Positions 1 to 7,663 of a DNA stretch of 11,412 nucleotides are shown piece after piece. The DNA lies in NCBI GenBank assembly GCA_937911845.1, contig CALDQF010000405.1, positions 1 through 11,412 on the forward strand, written 5' to 3'. The notes beneath the pieces were generated by a model that worked only from the letters and a program-made list of their open reading frames with translations, made no database searches and had not been told where the DNA came from. Every line of letters begins with the position of its first letter. The first letter of the stretch is position 1. Source of the DNA: an uncultured Phycisphaera sp. (GTDB lineage: Bacteria > Planctomycetota > Phycisphaerae > Phycisphaerales > SM1A02). A program made the position numbers and the translations under genes.

Positions 1-844
1 ACTCGGAGGGGTAGTAGAAGTTGAATTCATTCAAGACCACGCCGCTGCCAAAGCACTCATCGGGCACACCGTTGCCGTCGTTGTCGTTGGAGGTGCCGTC
101 TTGAATATCGCAATTGTCCAAGATGCCATTGCCGTTGCAGTCACTCATGTCGGCTTCGCAAGCATCGCCAATGCCATTTTGATCGCAGTCGTTCTGGTCA
201 GCGTTTGGTGTGTTGACGCAATTGTCGCTGCTGTCAGGGATTCCATCCTGGTCGACGTCCCCTAGGGTGTAGTCGGGAAAGAGAATGGTCGCATCTGAGC
301 CGACAACGTCGACAGAGATGTCATCAACCCATGCGAAGTTTGAGGTGCCATTTCCCGCATACATGCGGATATGAATCATCAGGCCATCTCGATCTCCGTT
401 TGTACCAGAGTTGAACGTCCAACTGTGGCTGAGTTCCTCCCACCCAATATTTGAAGTAAGGGTTGAATTTCCGCCCGCTGAGCCAACATCACTTGATGCG
501 TCCTCAGAACCAGATGTGTAGTGAGCCCAGATTCGAAAGCCTTCAAATCCGCCAGCAGCAATCTCGTCGAAAATAAATACTGAGGCATTGATCGTGTCAC
601 CGTCGGTAAGCCCCTGAATCCATGCGACATTGGCTTCTGGAGTTCCACCGAGTGGAGTTTCTTCGATGTAAAGCGATTGGCTTCCCGTATTCGGATTGTC
701 TGAAACATTTTCGGCAACGCCTAAGTTTCCGCTACTTCCGAAGATTGTTGCTACGCCATCTTCCCAGCTATAAGAGCCGGTCGCGTCAGCGAGGACTGTT
801 GAACCGATTAGCAAGGGTGCCGCAAGGGCCATCACATTTTTCAT
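1..844 (-). CDS. secreted protein with thrombospondin type 3-like calcium-binding repeats, partial (C-terminus off left edge)
   Basis: The frame is open from the ATG at 844-842 to the window edge, giving 281 residues. GGAG at 856-853 lies 8 nt before the ATG. Residues 1-19 look like a signal peptide (MKNVMALAAPLLIGSTVLA, cut before Asp20). Residues about 20-182 are rich in Gly, Ser, Thr and aromatics and resemble an extracellular beta-sandwich or carbohydrate-binding-like domain (inference; no family recognised). Residues about 195-264 carry Asp/Asn/Cys-rich repeats such as DVDQDGIPDSSDNC, DCNGNGILDNC and NGVPDEC, the pattern of thrombospondin type 3 or dockerin-like calcium loops common in Phycisphaerae secreted proteins. 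The visible part ends GVVLNEFNFYYPSE, which resembles the start of a lamin-tail-type domain, so the complete protein is probably much larger, perhaps a secreted enzyme. It is likely exported by Sec to the periplasm or cell surface. The gene downstream of residue 281 cannot be seen. Confidence 0.85.
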   Translation of the reverse strand, partial: MKNVMALAAPLLIGSTVLADATGSYSWEDGVATIFGSSGNLGVAENVSDNPNTGSQSLYIEETPLGGTPEANVAWIQGLTDGDTINASVFIFDEIAAGGFEGFRIWAHYTSGSEDASSDVGSAGGNSTLTSNIGWEELSHSWTFNSGTNGDRDGLMIHIRMYAGNGTSNFAWVDDISVDVVGSDATILFPDYTLGDVDQDGIPDSSDNCVNTPNADQNDCDQNGIGDACEADMSDCNGNGILDNCDIQDGTSNDNDGNGVPDECFGSGVVLNEFNFYYPSE

Positions 845-898
845 TGCAGGGACTCCGTTAGGGGGTTCCTCGAAGTCTAATTCCAGATGGGCCGAATG

Positions 899-917
899 CC
901 AGCAATCCCCCAGCAAT
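899..917. repeat. tandem 8-bp direct repeat upstream of the secreted-protein gene
   Basis: CCAGCAAT occurs at 899-906 and again at 910-917, separated by CCC, an 11-bp period close to one helical turn. On the minus strand it reads ATTGCTGG twice, 55-73 nt upstream of the start codon at 844. The position and period would suit a tandem regulator site or the -35 area of the promoter. It is short enough to be chance, and no convincing -10/-35 pair was found with it. Confidence 0.35.
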
Positions 918-937
918 TCACAGTTTCCAAACGAGAA

Positions 938-970
938 CTGGCCCGGGAAAGGTGATTTTTCCCGGACCAG
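938..970 (-). terminator. probable intrinsic terminator of the OmpA-like lipoprotein gene
   Basis: CTGG, one mismatch, then CCGGGAAA (943-950) pairs with TTTCCCGG (958-965) and CCAG (967-970), around a 7-nt loop. That is 12 pairs with a single C/A mismatch. It starts 66 nt past the stop codon of the minus-strand OmpA-like gene. On the minus strand it is followed by TTCTCGTTT, a moderate T-rich tract. The hairpin is strong, while the T tract is imperfect. Confidence 0.6.
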
Positions 971-1036
971 CTTGATTTCGGTCAGATGTGATGACAGTCG
1001 TCCCAAGGCCCGGTTCGGCCGCTGGGGAACGTTGGG

Positions 1037-1888
1037 TCACTTGGGGGCTTCGTATTGTTCGACCTCGATTGGGGTCGTGATCTCGGTGGCCGGGGCTGCG
1101 GCTTCGTTGGTGGCGGGGAGTTCTGCCAGCATCGTGCTGCTGGTGAACACAATTTCCACCCGACGGTTTTGAGCCGCACCTTTGTTGGTGTTGGCGACCA
1201 CGGGTCGGTACTCGCCGTAGCCAGCAACCTTAATTCGGGCTGGGCTTACGCCAGCGCCCACCAAGGCGGTTCGCACTGAAATGGCACGGTGGACCGCAAG
1301 GTACGTGTTGTTCTTATGTTTGGCTCGAGTAGCAGGGTTGGACACTTTGACGTTATCAGTGTGGCCAATGACTTCGCACTCGAAGCCTGTTGCGGAAGCG
1401 GCATTCATGATGTCGGCCAATGCGCTGATGGCGTCGGTGGTCGTGTCCTTCAGGACATCCGAGCCGGAGGAGAAGGTGAAATCACTGTTGAAACGAACGG
1501 TTCCAGATTCTTTCTCGAAGGTCAGCAGATCCGAGAAGGATGCCGCAAGTTGGGCGAGATCGGAGGCCATATCGGCCGGAAGCGGTCCCGCCTCAAGCTT
1601 GATCAGTCGCTCACGCATGGCTTGCAGGCTGTCACGCGACGAACCAAGTTGCTCACTGATGCCACCAAATTCGTTCTGAAGCGAGGCGTACCGGGCTTCT
1701 GCTTCGGACACACGGGCTTCTGCATCATCGATGCGAGCCAAGGCTTCATCCCGCTCGGTTTCCACCACAGATTGGTTTTCTTCCAACGTGTTGTTGGCCA
1801 TCAACAAACTGTCGTACTGGCTCTGGGGAACACAACCGAGAGCGAAAAGGGTGGTGGGCGCAAGAACAAGCAGGCGAATCGGGGGCAT
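1037..1888 (-). CDS. OmpA-family peptidoglycan-binding lipoprotein
   Basis: The protein is 283 residues. The start ATG at 1888-1886 is chosen because GGAG (1900-1897) lies 8 nt upstream and a lipoprotein signal follows at once: MPPIRLLVLAPTTLFALGC, with the lipidated Cys at 19. Upstream in-frame sequence reads against the divergent gene and is not coding. Residues about 22-98 are rich in Glu, Ala, Arg and Asp and look like a coiled coil (ETERDEALARIDDAEARVSE). Residues about 125-248 form the C-terminal OmpA/Pal/MotB domain: GHTDN at 175-179, GYGEYRP at 223-229, and NRRVEI at 241-246. The Asp of HTDN and the Arg of NRRVEI are the residues that hold the diaminopimelate of peptidoglycan in this family. 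A low-complexity Ala/Thr/Glu tail follows. The likely role is anchoring a membrane to the cell wall, as in Pal or YiaD-type proteins. No Tol genes are nearby, so naming it Pal is not justified. Confidence 0.9.
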   Translation of the reverse strand: MPPIRLLVLAPTTLFALGCVPQSQYDSLLMANNTLEENQSVVETERDEALARIDDAEARVSEAEARYASLQNEFGGISEQLGSSRDSLQAMRERLIKLEAGPLPADMASDLAQLAASFSDLLTFEKESGTVRFNSDFTFSSGSDVLKDTTTDAISALADIMNAASATGFECEVIGHTDNVKVSNPATRAKHKNNTYLAVHRAISVRTALVGAGVSPARIKVAGYGEYRPVVANTNKGAAQNRRVEIVFTSSTMLAELPATNEAAAPATEITTPIEVEQYEAPK

Positions 1889-1983
1889 ACATCTATCTCC
1901 GTAGTTGAGAAAAGTGTACCTCCAGCAAGAACTTCCGCGTCGGGGGGTGGACAAGTCGGGGATGAACCCGGCGATGTTCTCGG

Positions 1984-1989
1984 TATGAT
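1984..1989 (+). promoter_or_regulatory. possible -10 element (TATGAT) for the Minf_1886-family gene, suggesting a leaderless mRNA
   Basis: TATGAT matches the sigma-70 -10 consensus at five of six positions. Its usual initiation point, 6-7 nt downstream, falls on or beside the GTG start at 1996, and no Shine-Dalgarno sequence lies before that codon. The -35 region is poor (best ATGAAC, 1962-1967), so this is a weak call. Confidence 0.3.
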
Positions 1990-1995
1990 TCAGTC

Positions 1996-2340
1996 GTGAG
2001 CGAAGCAAACACCCTTCTCGAAGAATTGCCTTACCCGCCTGCGGCGTACGAGTTCGTCCGGCAGGGACTGGACCATGCGTCCACCCATCGGCACGGGCAA
2101 ACCGAAGGGCTCCGCCATGTCTCAGGCGATGAATTGTGCCTAGGATTGGTAGATCTCGCTCAGATTCGCTGGGGAGGCTTGGCGTGGTTGGTGCTCTCCA
2201 ACTGGCACATCGAGCGCACCGATGATTTTGGTCGAATGGTCTACGCCATGGTGGCCCGAGGTGAGCTCTCAACCACCGAAGATGATCATCCTGATCATTT
2301 TCGCTCGGTGGTTGACCTTCGTGAGGTCCTCGACGCATGA
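1996..2340 (+). CDS. Minf_1886 family protein (uncharacterised, Planctomycete/Verrucomicrobia)
   Basis: The protein is 114 residues and starts with GTG. It resembles the conserved family named Minf_1886 or TIGR04138, whose function is unknown. The recognisable core is YPPAAYEFVRQGLDHA (13-28), RHVSGDELCLGLVDLA (40-55), then TDDFGRMVYAMVARGELSTTEDD (75-97), ending in a VVDL segment (105-108). It has no signal peptide or membrane span and is probably a small soluble cytoplasmic protein. The GTG is preferred because the family motif begins only about 12 residues later and no earlier in-frame start was seen. There is no Shine-Dalgarno sequence before it, while TATGAT at 1984-1989 may make the mRNA leaderless. 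It overlaps the downstream permease gene by 4 bp (ATGA), so the two are probably co-translated. The family assignment is from memory of its motif pattern. Confidence 0.8.
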   Translation: MSEANTLLEELPYPPAAYEFVRQGLDHASTHRHGQTEGLRHVSGDELCLGLVDLAQIRWGGLAWLVLSNWHIERTDDFGRMVYAMVARGELSTTEDDHPDHFRSVVDLREVLDA

Positions 2341-3599
2341 CGTCATTTGATCGAAAGCATCTTTGGGAAATCCAGGCCGTCCGTGATGTTCTGCTGATTG
2401 CAGGCGGTCTGTCCGTGTTGTGGTTGGGCCATGCCCTGTCATCCATCACCATCCCCTTGCTGGTCTCGTTGCTTTTGGCGTACTTGGTGGAACCTCTCGT
2501 GGAAGGGTTGGGTCAGCGCGGGGTCTCGCGTTCCCGAGCCGCCGCTTGGTTTGTTGGGCTGTTCGGCGTCTTGGTGGTCGGATTGTTGGCGTTGGTGCTT
2601 CCATTGATTGTGGGTCAGACCTTGCGTTTGGTCGATGATGTGGAGTCTGGTGAAATGCAGCGCCGGGTGTTGCGGGTGGAGTCGATTTTGCCCGAAAAGG
2701 CGGCACCACCTTTGCAAAGACTGGCGATGTTGTTGCCCGGTGAAGCGGAGCTCGACACGGAAAGCATCCCCGAGGGCGAATTGGAATCCACCAATCCAAA
2801 CGCCGACTCTTTGGAGATGCAGATTCAACGCATTGTGCAGCAAGAACTGGCCAGTCAATCTGATGATGCGGTCCTTCAACAGGAGGGCTTGCGTGCGGCC
2901 GGTGCCGCCTTGACCAGTGCTTGGACTGTTCTGCTCGCCATCGTGGATGCTGGTTTCTTGTTGTTTTTGATCCCGTTCTATTTTTACTTCTTGGTGCTGT
3001 GGTACCCGGAAGTGGTCCGGTTCGGAGCTCAATTGGTGCCGCGCGACAACCGAGATGCGACTTTCTCTCTCTTGCAAGAGATGGACGATGTCGTGAGTGG
3101 CTTTGTGCGGGGTCGGCTCTTGGTGAGCTTCCTCATGGGCTTGATGTTCAGCGTGGGGTGGTGGCTGGTCGGGGTGCCCTACGCGTTTGTATTGGGTATG
3201 GCCACGGGGATCTTGTCGACCGTCCCCTTTGTCGGGGGGATCGGAGCGCCAATTGCCATTGGTTTGGCCGTGTTGGCTCGGCTGGAACTTCCTGAGCTCG
3301 AACGCGCCGCGTGGTGGATGCCCGTTGTGTTGCCGGCCGCGGTGTTTGGCTTGGTGTCCGCAATAGAAGGCTGGGTGTTGTTGCCGCTGATCGCCGGTCG
3401 GGCGACGCGATTGGATCCGGTCACCATTGTGGTGGCGGTTCTTGCTGGTGGCGCCTTGCTCGGGGTCTACGGGATGCTGCTTGCCATTCCGCTGGCCGCT
3501 TGCATGAAGATTCTTGTGATTCGAATCGTGTTGCCTCGGCTCCGAGCTTGGACCCGTGGTGATGCCGCGGATCCGTTGCCCATTGATGATGGGCAGTAA
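2337..3599 (+). CDS. AI-2E family transporter (PerM/YdiK-type permease)
   Basis: The protein is 420 residues and its ATG overlaps the preceding stop codon in ATGA. GAGG at 2323-2326 lies 10 nt upstream. Hydrophobic spans occur at about 18-36, 38-55, 70-94, 194-222, 258-280, 282-314, 327-350 and 361-398. A long soluble segment (about 98-190) separates the third and fourth spans and is acidic in its second half. Family hallmarks are VPFVGGIGAP (296-305), EGWVLLPLIAGRATRLDPV (344-362) and GALLGVYGMLLAIPLAA (372-388). Members of this family are inner-membrane permeases. The original TqsA was linked to autoinducer-2 export, while others act as Na+/H+ antiporters or have unknown cargo, so the substrate here cannot be stated. 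The coupling to the Minf_1886-family gene suggests a shared role (inference). Confidence 0.93.
   Translation: MTSFDRKHLWEIQAVRDVLLIAGGLSVLWLGHALSSITIPLLVSLLLAYLVEPLVEGLGQRGVSRSRAAAWFVGLFGVLVVGLLALVLPLIVGQTLRLVDDVESGEMQRRVLRVESILPEKAAPPLQRLAMLLPGEAELDTESIPEGELESTNPNADSLEMQIQRIVQQELASQSDDAVLQQEGLRAAGAALTSAWTVLLAIVDAGFLLFLIPFYFYFLVLWYPEVVRFGAQLVPRDNRDATFSLLQEMDDVVSGFVRGRLLVSFLMGLMFSVGWWLVGVPYAFVLGMATGILSTVPFVGGIGAPIAIGLAVLARLELPELERAAWWMPVVLPAAVFGLVSAIEGWVLLPLIAGRATRLDPVTIVVAVLAGGALLGVYGMLLAIPLAACMKILVIRIVLPRLRAWTRGDAADPLPIDDGQ
3577..3595. terminator. hairpin between convergent gene ends
   Basis: TGCCCAT (3577-3583) and ATGGGCA (3589-3595) form a perfect 7-bp stem with a 5-nt loop. It overlaps the last codons of the permease gene and lies 10 nt past the ffh stop on the other strand. 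Only 6 bp separate the two stop codons. No T tract follows on either strand, so it could act as a weak bidirectional or factor-assisted terminator, or be incidental. Confidence 0.35.
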
Positions 3600-3605
3600 C
3601 GCAAA

Positions 3606-5060
3606 CTAACGACGCTTCTTGCCCTTGCCTTTTTTGGCTCCGGCCCGGCGAGATTTGATTTGGGTATTGCCTTTGCCCACACCTGGAAGGCCGGGGATGG
3701 CGGGTTGTTCCCGCGGGGTGCCATCTGGACCAAGCATGGACTTGGCCATTTGGCTCATGCCATCAAATTGCTTCATCAGACGAGAGACTTCGTCTCGGGC
3801 GGTGCCACTCCCGGCGGCGATTCGTTTGGCCCGGGACCGTTCGATGCGATCGGGTTCGACCCGTTCGGTTTTGGTCATGGAACCAATAATCGCTTCCACA
3901 CGATCGAACTGCTTTTCATCGATTGGCATGTCCTTGAGCGCGGCCCCCATGCCGGGGAGCATGCCGAGGAGTTGTTTGATGGGTCCCATGCGGCGAATGG
4001 CTTTGATTTGCGACAGAAAGTCATCCATGGTCATGCGGCCTTCCGCAAGTTTGACCGCCATCTTCTGTGCTTCTGCTTCGTCGACTTCGTCCCGGGCTTT
4101 TTCAACCAAAGAAACCACGTCGCCCATGCCCAAGATTCGACCGGCCACCCGCTCGGCGTGGAAATCTTCCAGTTGGTCGCTGTGCTCTCCAATGCCCAAG
4201 TGGACGATGGGAGCGCCGGTGACGCGTCGGACCGACAGAGCCGCGCCGCCCCGAGCATCTGAATCGAATTTGGAAAGAATGACACCGTCCACTTCCAGCC
4301 GCTGGTGGAACGCTCGTGCACTGTCCACCGCATCTTGGCCGCTCATGGCGTCAACGACCAGCAGGATGCGATGCGGACGCACTGCCGTGCGAATCGCTTC
4401 GAGTTCTCCCATCAATTCGTCATCGATGTGCAACCGACCGGCGGTGTCCAACAGGACGACATCGTGCCCTTCGTCCCGTGCTCGGTTGATGGCATTTCGG
4501 CAAACCGTGACGGCTTCGCCAACGGCCCGTCCGAACTCAGCGCAGCGTTCCGGTTCGCCGTGGAATGCCACTTGGCCCGATCCACGCCCGGTGGATTCCA
4601 CGCCCTGCACCACGGTTTGGAGTTGTTCAACTGCCGCAGGTCGTTGCAAATCGGCGGCCGCCACCAAGACTTTTCGGCCTTCGTTCTTCCACCGCGCGGC
4701 CAGTTTGCCACAGGTTGTGGTCTTGCCTGAGCCCTGCAAGCCACACAACATGACGATGGTGGGTCCAGGTTCAACCCACATGGGGGGAGAAGCATCAGCG
4801 CCCATCAGTTCCACGAGTTTGTCGTGGACCACCCCAATCATTTCTTCGCCCGGCTTCAGGCTTTTGGTGACTTCTCGGCCCAGCGCTTCGGTGACCACTT
4901 CTTCGCAGAACGTGTCCACCACCTCGTGGTGCACATCGGCTTCCAGAAGCGCGGTGCGCACTCCGTCCATGGCTTCACGAACATTGGTTTCGCTGATTCG
5001 ACCTCGGCCGGACAGATTCCGCAGGCTTTTGCCAACGCGGTCGGTGAGCATCTCAAACAT
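3606..5060 (-). CDS. ffh: signal recognition particle protein Ffh (SRP54 GTPase)
   Basis: The protein is 484 residues, near the usual 450-500. It binds SRP RNA and signal peptides of nascent chains and delivers ribosomes to FtsY at the membrane. The N domain covers about 1-88. The GTPase (G) domain has the P-loop GLQGSGKTT at 107-115, DTAGR at 205-209, SKFD at 263-266 in the TKxD guanine-specificity position, then DARGG at 268-272. GMGDVVSLVEKA (311-322) precedes the methionine-rich M domain (about 335-445), with RMGPIKQLLGMLPGMG (357-372) and SRAKRIAAGSGT (409-420), which binds SRP RNA. The C-terminus is strongly basic (KKGKGKKRR). The SKFDSDARGG stretch departs from the common TKLDGDARGG. 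The ATG shares its A with the topA stop (TGATG), and AAGGTG lies about 11 nt upstream, inside topA, so translation is probably coupled. Confidence 0.97.
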   Translation of the reverse strand: MFEMLTDRVGKSLRNLSGRGRISETNVREAMDGVRTALLEADVHHEVVDTFCEEVVTEALGREVTKSLKPGEEMIGVVHDKLVELMGADASPPMWVEPGPTIVMLCGLQGSGKTTTCGKLAARWKNEGRKVLVAAADLQRPAAVEQLQTVVQGVESTGRGSGQVAFHGEPERCAEFGRAVGEAVTVCRNAINRARDEGHDVVLLDTAGRLHIDDELMGELEAIRTAVRPHRILLVVDAMSGQDAVDSARAFHQRLEVDGVILSKFDSDARGGAALSVRRVTGAPIVHLGIGEHSDQLEDFHAERVAGRILGMGDVVSLVEKARDEVDEAEAQKMAVKLAEGRMTMDDFLSQIKAIRRMGPIKQLLGMLPGMGAALKDMPIDEKQFDRVEAIIGSMTKTERVEPDRIERSRAKRIAAGSGTARDEVSRLMKQFDGMSQMAKSMLGPDGTPREQPAIPGLPGVGKGNTQIKSRRAGAKKGKGKKRR

Positions 5061-7663
5061 CAGTCGTGATCACCTTCTGCATCGGGGTGAATTTCAAGGA
5101 CCACGGAACCGCCTGGGACCAACAGGTCGGTGGCCAGCATGCCTTCGGTAATGGGGGTGCCGTCTTGTCGAACCATTTCCGGTTGCGGATTGGCCTTGAG
5201 GTGGGTGCCCAATGCTTTTTCCAATGCTTCTTTGCGTTCTTCCGGGAGTTTTGAATACGCCACCCGTCCGCGGCACTTGGGGAAGGCCGAGCAGCCGATC
5301 CAAGGTCCCCTTTTCCCGTCGCGCAGATAACAGGTTTTGCCGCATTTTTCACACTCTTCTTCAATCTCAAGGGGAGGTGGAGCGGGAAGTTTGATGCCAC
5401 CTTTGCGGTCCAAGTTCAGCACAAATTTGACGTCGGGATAATTCACCGAAGCGATGAATTTTCCAAAACGTCCGGAACGAAGTTCCATCGCGCCACCATC
5501 TTCGGGGCAAACGATGTCGACTTGCTCGGGTCCGGTGGGATTGCCTTCCCGGTCGATAGGGCACGCCCATTTGCAATCGGGGTAACACGTGCAGGTCAGG
5601 AATTTTCCGCTCTTGCCCAAACGGTATGCGGTGGTGCCGCCACATTCGGGGCACGCCCATTTGGCGGGCTTCAGCTCGGCCCGGACGTTGGGTTGATTCT
5701 GAGCATCTTCAAGCGACGTCGAGAATCGCCCGTAGAACTCGCCCAGCATGTCACGCCAATTCTTGTCACCTCCGGCGACCAAATCCAACTCGTCCTCCAT
5801 GCGCTTCGTGTAGTCGAGGCTCATGATGTTGGGGAAGGAAGCCATCATCACGTCGGTGACCGCCTCCCCGATATCGGTTGCATGGAAGCTTTTGCCCGCC
5901 AGTTCGACGTAGTCCCGATCTTGAATGACCGAGATGATGGAGGCATAAGTCGAGGGTCGTCCGATGCCTTCTTCCTCAAGCCGTTTGATCAATGAGGCTT
6001 CGGAGTAGCGGCTGGGGGGGCTGGTGAATTTTTGTTCGGGCCGGACGCAGAAAGGGTAGGTCGCGGTGCCTTCTGGGAGCTCGGGCAAGGTTTGGTCATC
6101 TGCATTGACCGAGACACCAGAGACTTTGAGGTAGCCATCGAATTCCAAAGTTCGACCCGCGGCACGAAGCACCGCGCCGGTGGCTTGGTCTGCTCGCACC
6201 AAACGCACGTTCAAAAGCCCCCATCGGGCGTCTGTCATTTGACTGGCCAGGAATCTGCGACGGATCAGGTCGTAGACCTTCCGGTCTTCTTCGCTTACAC
6301 CTTTGAGATCTTTCCCTTCGACCGAGGCGTTGGTGGGTCGAATGGCTTCGTGCGCTTCTTGGGCCCCATCGCTCTTGGCGGCGTAGTGCCGAGGTTTGTC
6401 AGGGAGGTAGGCCTGACCGTAGGTTTGGTCGATGAGGGTGCGGGCCATCTCGATCGCTTCGGGGGAAAGCCCCGGCGAATCGGTTCTCATGTAAGTGATG
6501 TGCCCATTTTGGTACAGCTTTTGGGCGATGCCCATGGTGCGCTTTGGCCCAAAGCCCAGGAAGCTCGAGGCGGCCATTTGCAGGGTGCTGGTGATGAACG
6601 GGGGAGCCGGTTTGCGTTTTTGGCTCTTGTGTTCGATTCCAGAGACGTCGTATTGCACGCCGGGGGCCACGGCACCGCGGACCGTTCGACGGAACTTTGC
6701 AGGGCCTTTGCCTTTGGGATCCTCATCAATGTGCACTTCGGGCGATTCGATACCGACCGAGGCCGAGATCTTGGTGATCCGATCGCTGAGATCTTCGGGG
6801 AATTCCGAGGTGGTGCCCAGTTTGAAGGCTTCGCCATTCAGTTCCACCAGTTTGGCGGTGAATGCGTCGTGGTCTTGACGCCACTGGGCCAACCGCTTCT
6901 TGGTGGGGCCTTTGCCATCGGCATCGGTTTCGTTCTGTAGCGCTGCAAACGCTTCGGCCAAGCCAGGAACCGATGTGCCATCCAGAACCAAGTCTGCTTC
7001 AACTTCCCAGTGTTCGTCGGGTACAAAGGCTCGGATCTCCCGTTCTCGTTCCACCACCAAACGCACCGCGACCGATTGCACTCGGCCGGCTGAGAGACCA
7101 CTGGTGATCCGCTTCCACAAAAGCGGGGAGGCTTGGTAGCCCACAATGCGATCCAGGATGCGGCGAGCCTGCTGAGCATTGACCCGGTCCATGTCGATGG
7201 AACGGGGCTTCTCAAAGGCTTCGCGAATTTCACGCTCGGTGATGGCGTTGAAGACCACCCGTTTGGCCGAGTCCACATCGTGGCTGAGGGCTTCGGCCAA
7301 GTGCCAAGAAATGGCTTCACCCTCCCGGTCAAGGTCGGTGGCAAACCAGACGGTGTTGGCGGCTTTGGCTTTTTTCCGGAGCTCGGTGATGGTCTTCTTG
7401 CTGTCGCTCATCACCTCGTAGCTCGGTTCGAACTTGTTTTCGAGGTCGACCCCCGGCACAGCTTCCTTCATGCCCTTGCGGGATTTGGACGGCAAATCGC
7501 GGACATGGCCCACACTGGCTTGGACGTCAAAGGTGCCCAGGTTGGCTTCCAATGGACGCAGGTACTTCTGGATGGTTTTGGCTTTCGCCGGGCTTTCCAC
7601 AATCACCAAGTTGGCGGCGTTGTTGCCACCGGATGCTTTCGAACTCGTCTTCTTCTTGGCCAA
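5060..7663 (-). CDS. topA: DNA topoisomerase I (type IA)
   Basis: The protein is 867 residues from the TTG at 7663-7661. This start is preferred because AGGA (7673-7670) lies 6 nt upstream and the product begins MAKKKTSSKAS, like many TopA proteins; an upstream TTG at 7735 would add 24 unlikely residues. TopA relaxes negative supercoils by cutting one strand through a phosphotyrosine. The TOPRIM domain begins LVIVESPAKAKTI (19-31, Glu23), with the metal-binding DLDRE at 110-114. The active-site segment is TYMRTD (390-395), so the catalytic Tyr is about 391, some 70 residues later than in E. coli; the extra sequence lies between about 225 and 345. Three zinc ribbons follow. The first (Cys 671, 674, 691-697) and third (Cys 771, 774, 791, 797) keep their cysteines. 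The second keeps only Cys719. miaA lies 75 bp upstream, and ffh overlaps the stop codon. Confidence 0.96.
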   Translation of the reverse strand: MAKKKTSSKASGGNNAANLVIVESPAKAKTIQKYLRPLEANLGTFDVQASVGHVRDLPSKSRKGMKEAVPGVDLENKFEPSYEVMSDSKKTITELRKKAKAANTVWFATDLDREGEAISWHLAEALSHDVDSAKRVVFNAITEREIREAFEKPRSIDMDRVNAQQARRILDRIVGYQASPLLWKRITSGLSAGRVQSVAVRLVVEREREIRAFVPDEHWEVEADLVLDGTSVPGLAEAFAALQNETDADGKGPTKKRLAQWRQDHDAFTAKLVELNGEAFKLGTTSEFPEDLSDRITKISASVGIESPEVHIDEDPKGKGPAKFRRTVRGAVAPGVQYDVSGIEHKSQKRKPAPPFITSTLQMAASSFLGFGPKRTMGIAQKLYQNGHITYMRTDSPGLSPEAIEMARTLIDQTYGQAYLPDKPRHYAAKSDGAQEAHEAIRPTNASVEGKDLKGVSEEDRKVYDLIRRRFLASQMTDARWGLLNVRLVRADQATGAVLRAAGRTLEFDGYLKVSGVSVNADDQTLPELPEGTATYPFCVRPEQKFTSPPSRYSEASLIKRLEEEGIGRPSTYASIISVIQDRDYVELAGKSFHATDIGEAVTDVMMASFPNIMSLDYTKRMEDELDLVAGGDKNWRDMLGEFYGRFSTSLEDAQNQPNVRAELKPAKWACPECGGTTAYRLGKSGKFLTCTCYPDCKWACPIDREGNPTGPEQVDIVCPEDGGAMELRSGRFGKFIASVNYPDVKFVLNLDRKGGIKLPAPPPLEIEEECEKCGKTCYLRDGKRGPWIGCSAFPKCRGRVAYSKLPEERKEALEKALGTHLKANPQPEMVRQDGTPITEGMLATDLLVPGGSVVLEIHPDAEGDHD

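Noticed and set aside
1289..1999. Plus-strand open frame opposite the OmpA-like lipoprotein gene
   Set aside because: It is a shadow of a gene with lipobox, coiled coil and OmpA domain; the plus-strand product has no family features.
1889..2452. N-terminal extension of the OmpA-like frame by 188 codons
   Set aside because: It would place sequence ahead of a clear lipoprotein signal and read antisense through the Minf_1886-family gene. The ATG at 1888 has its own GGAG.
2437..3077. Minus-strand open frame inside the permease gene
   Set aside because: It is antisense to the membrane spans of the AI-2E-type permease and is Gln/Arg/His-rich as expected for a shadow.
3619..5151. Long open frame on the plus strand across ffh
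   Set aside because: It is the antisense of ffh, whose product has all SRP GTPase motifs. The plus-strand product is Ser/Arg/Thr-rich with no recognisable domain.
6032..6940. Plus-strand open frame of about 300 codons inside topA
   Set aside because: It is antisense to the TOPRIM-to-active-site part of topA and shows no motif or start signal.
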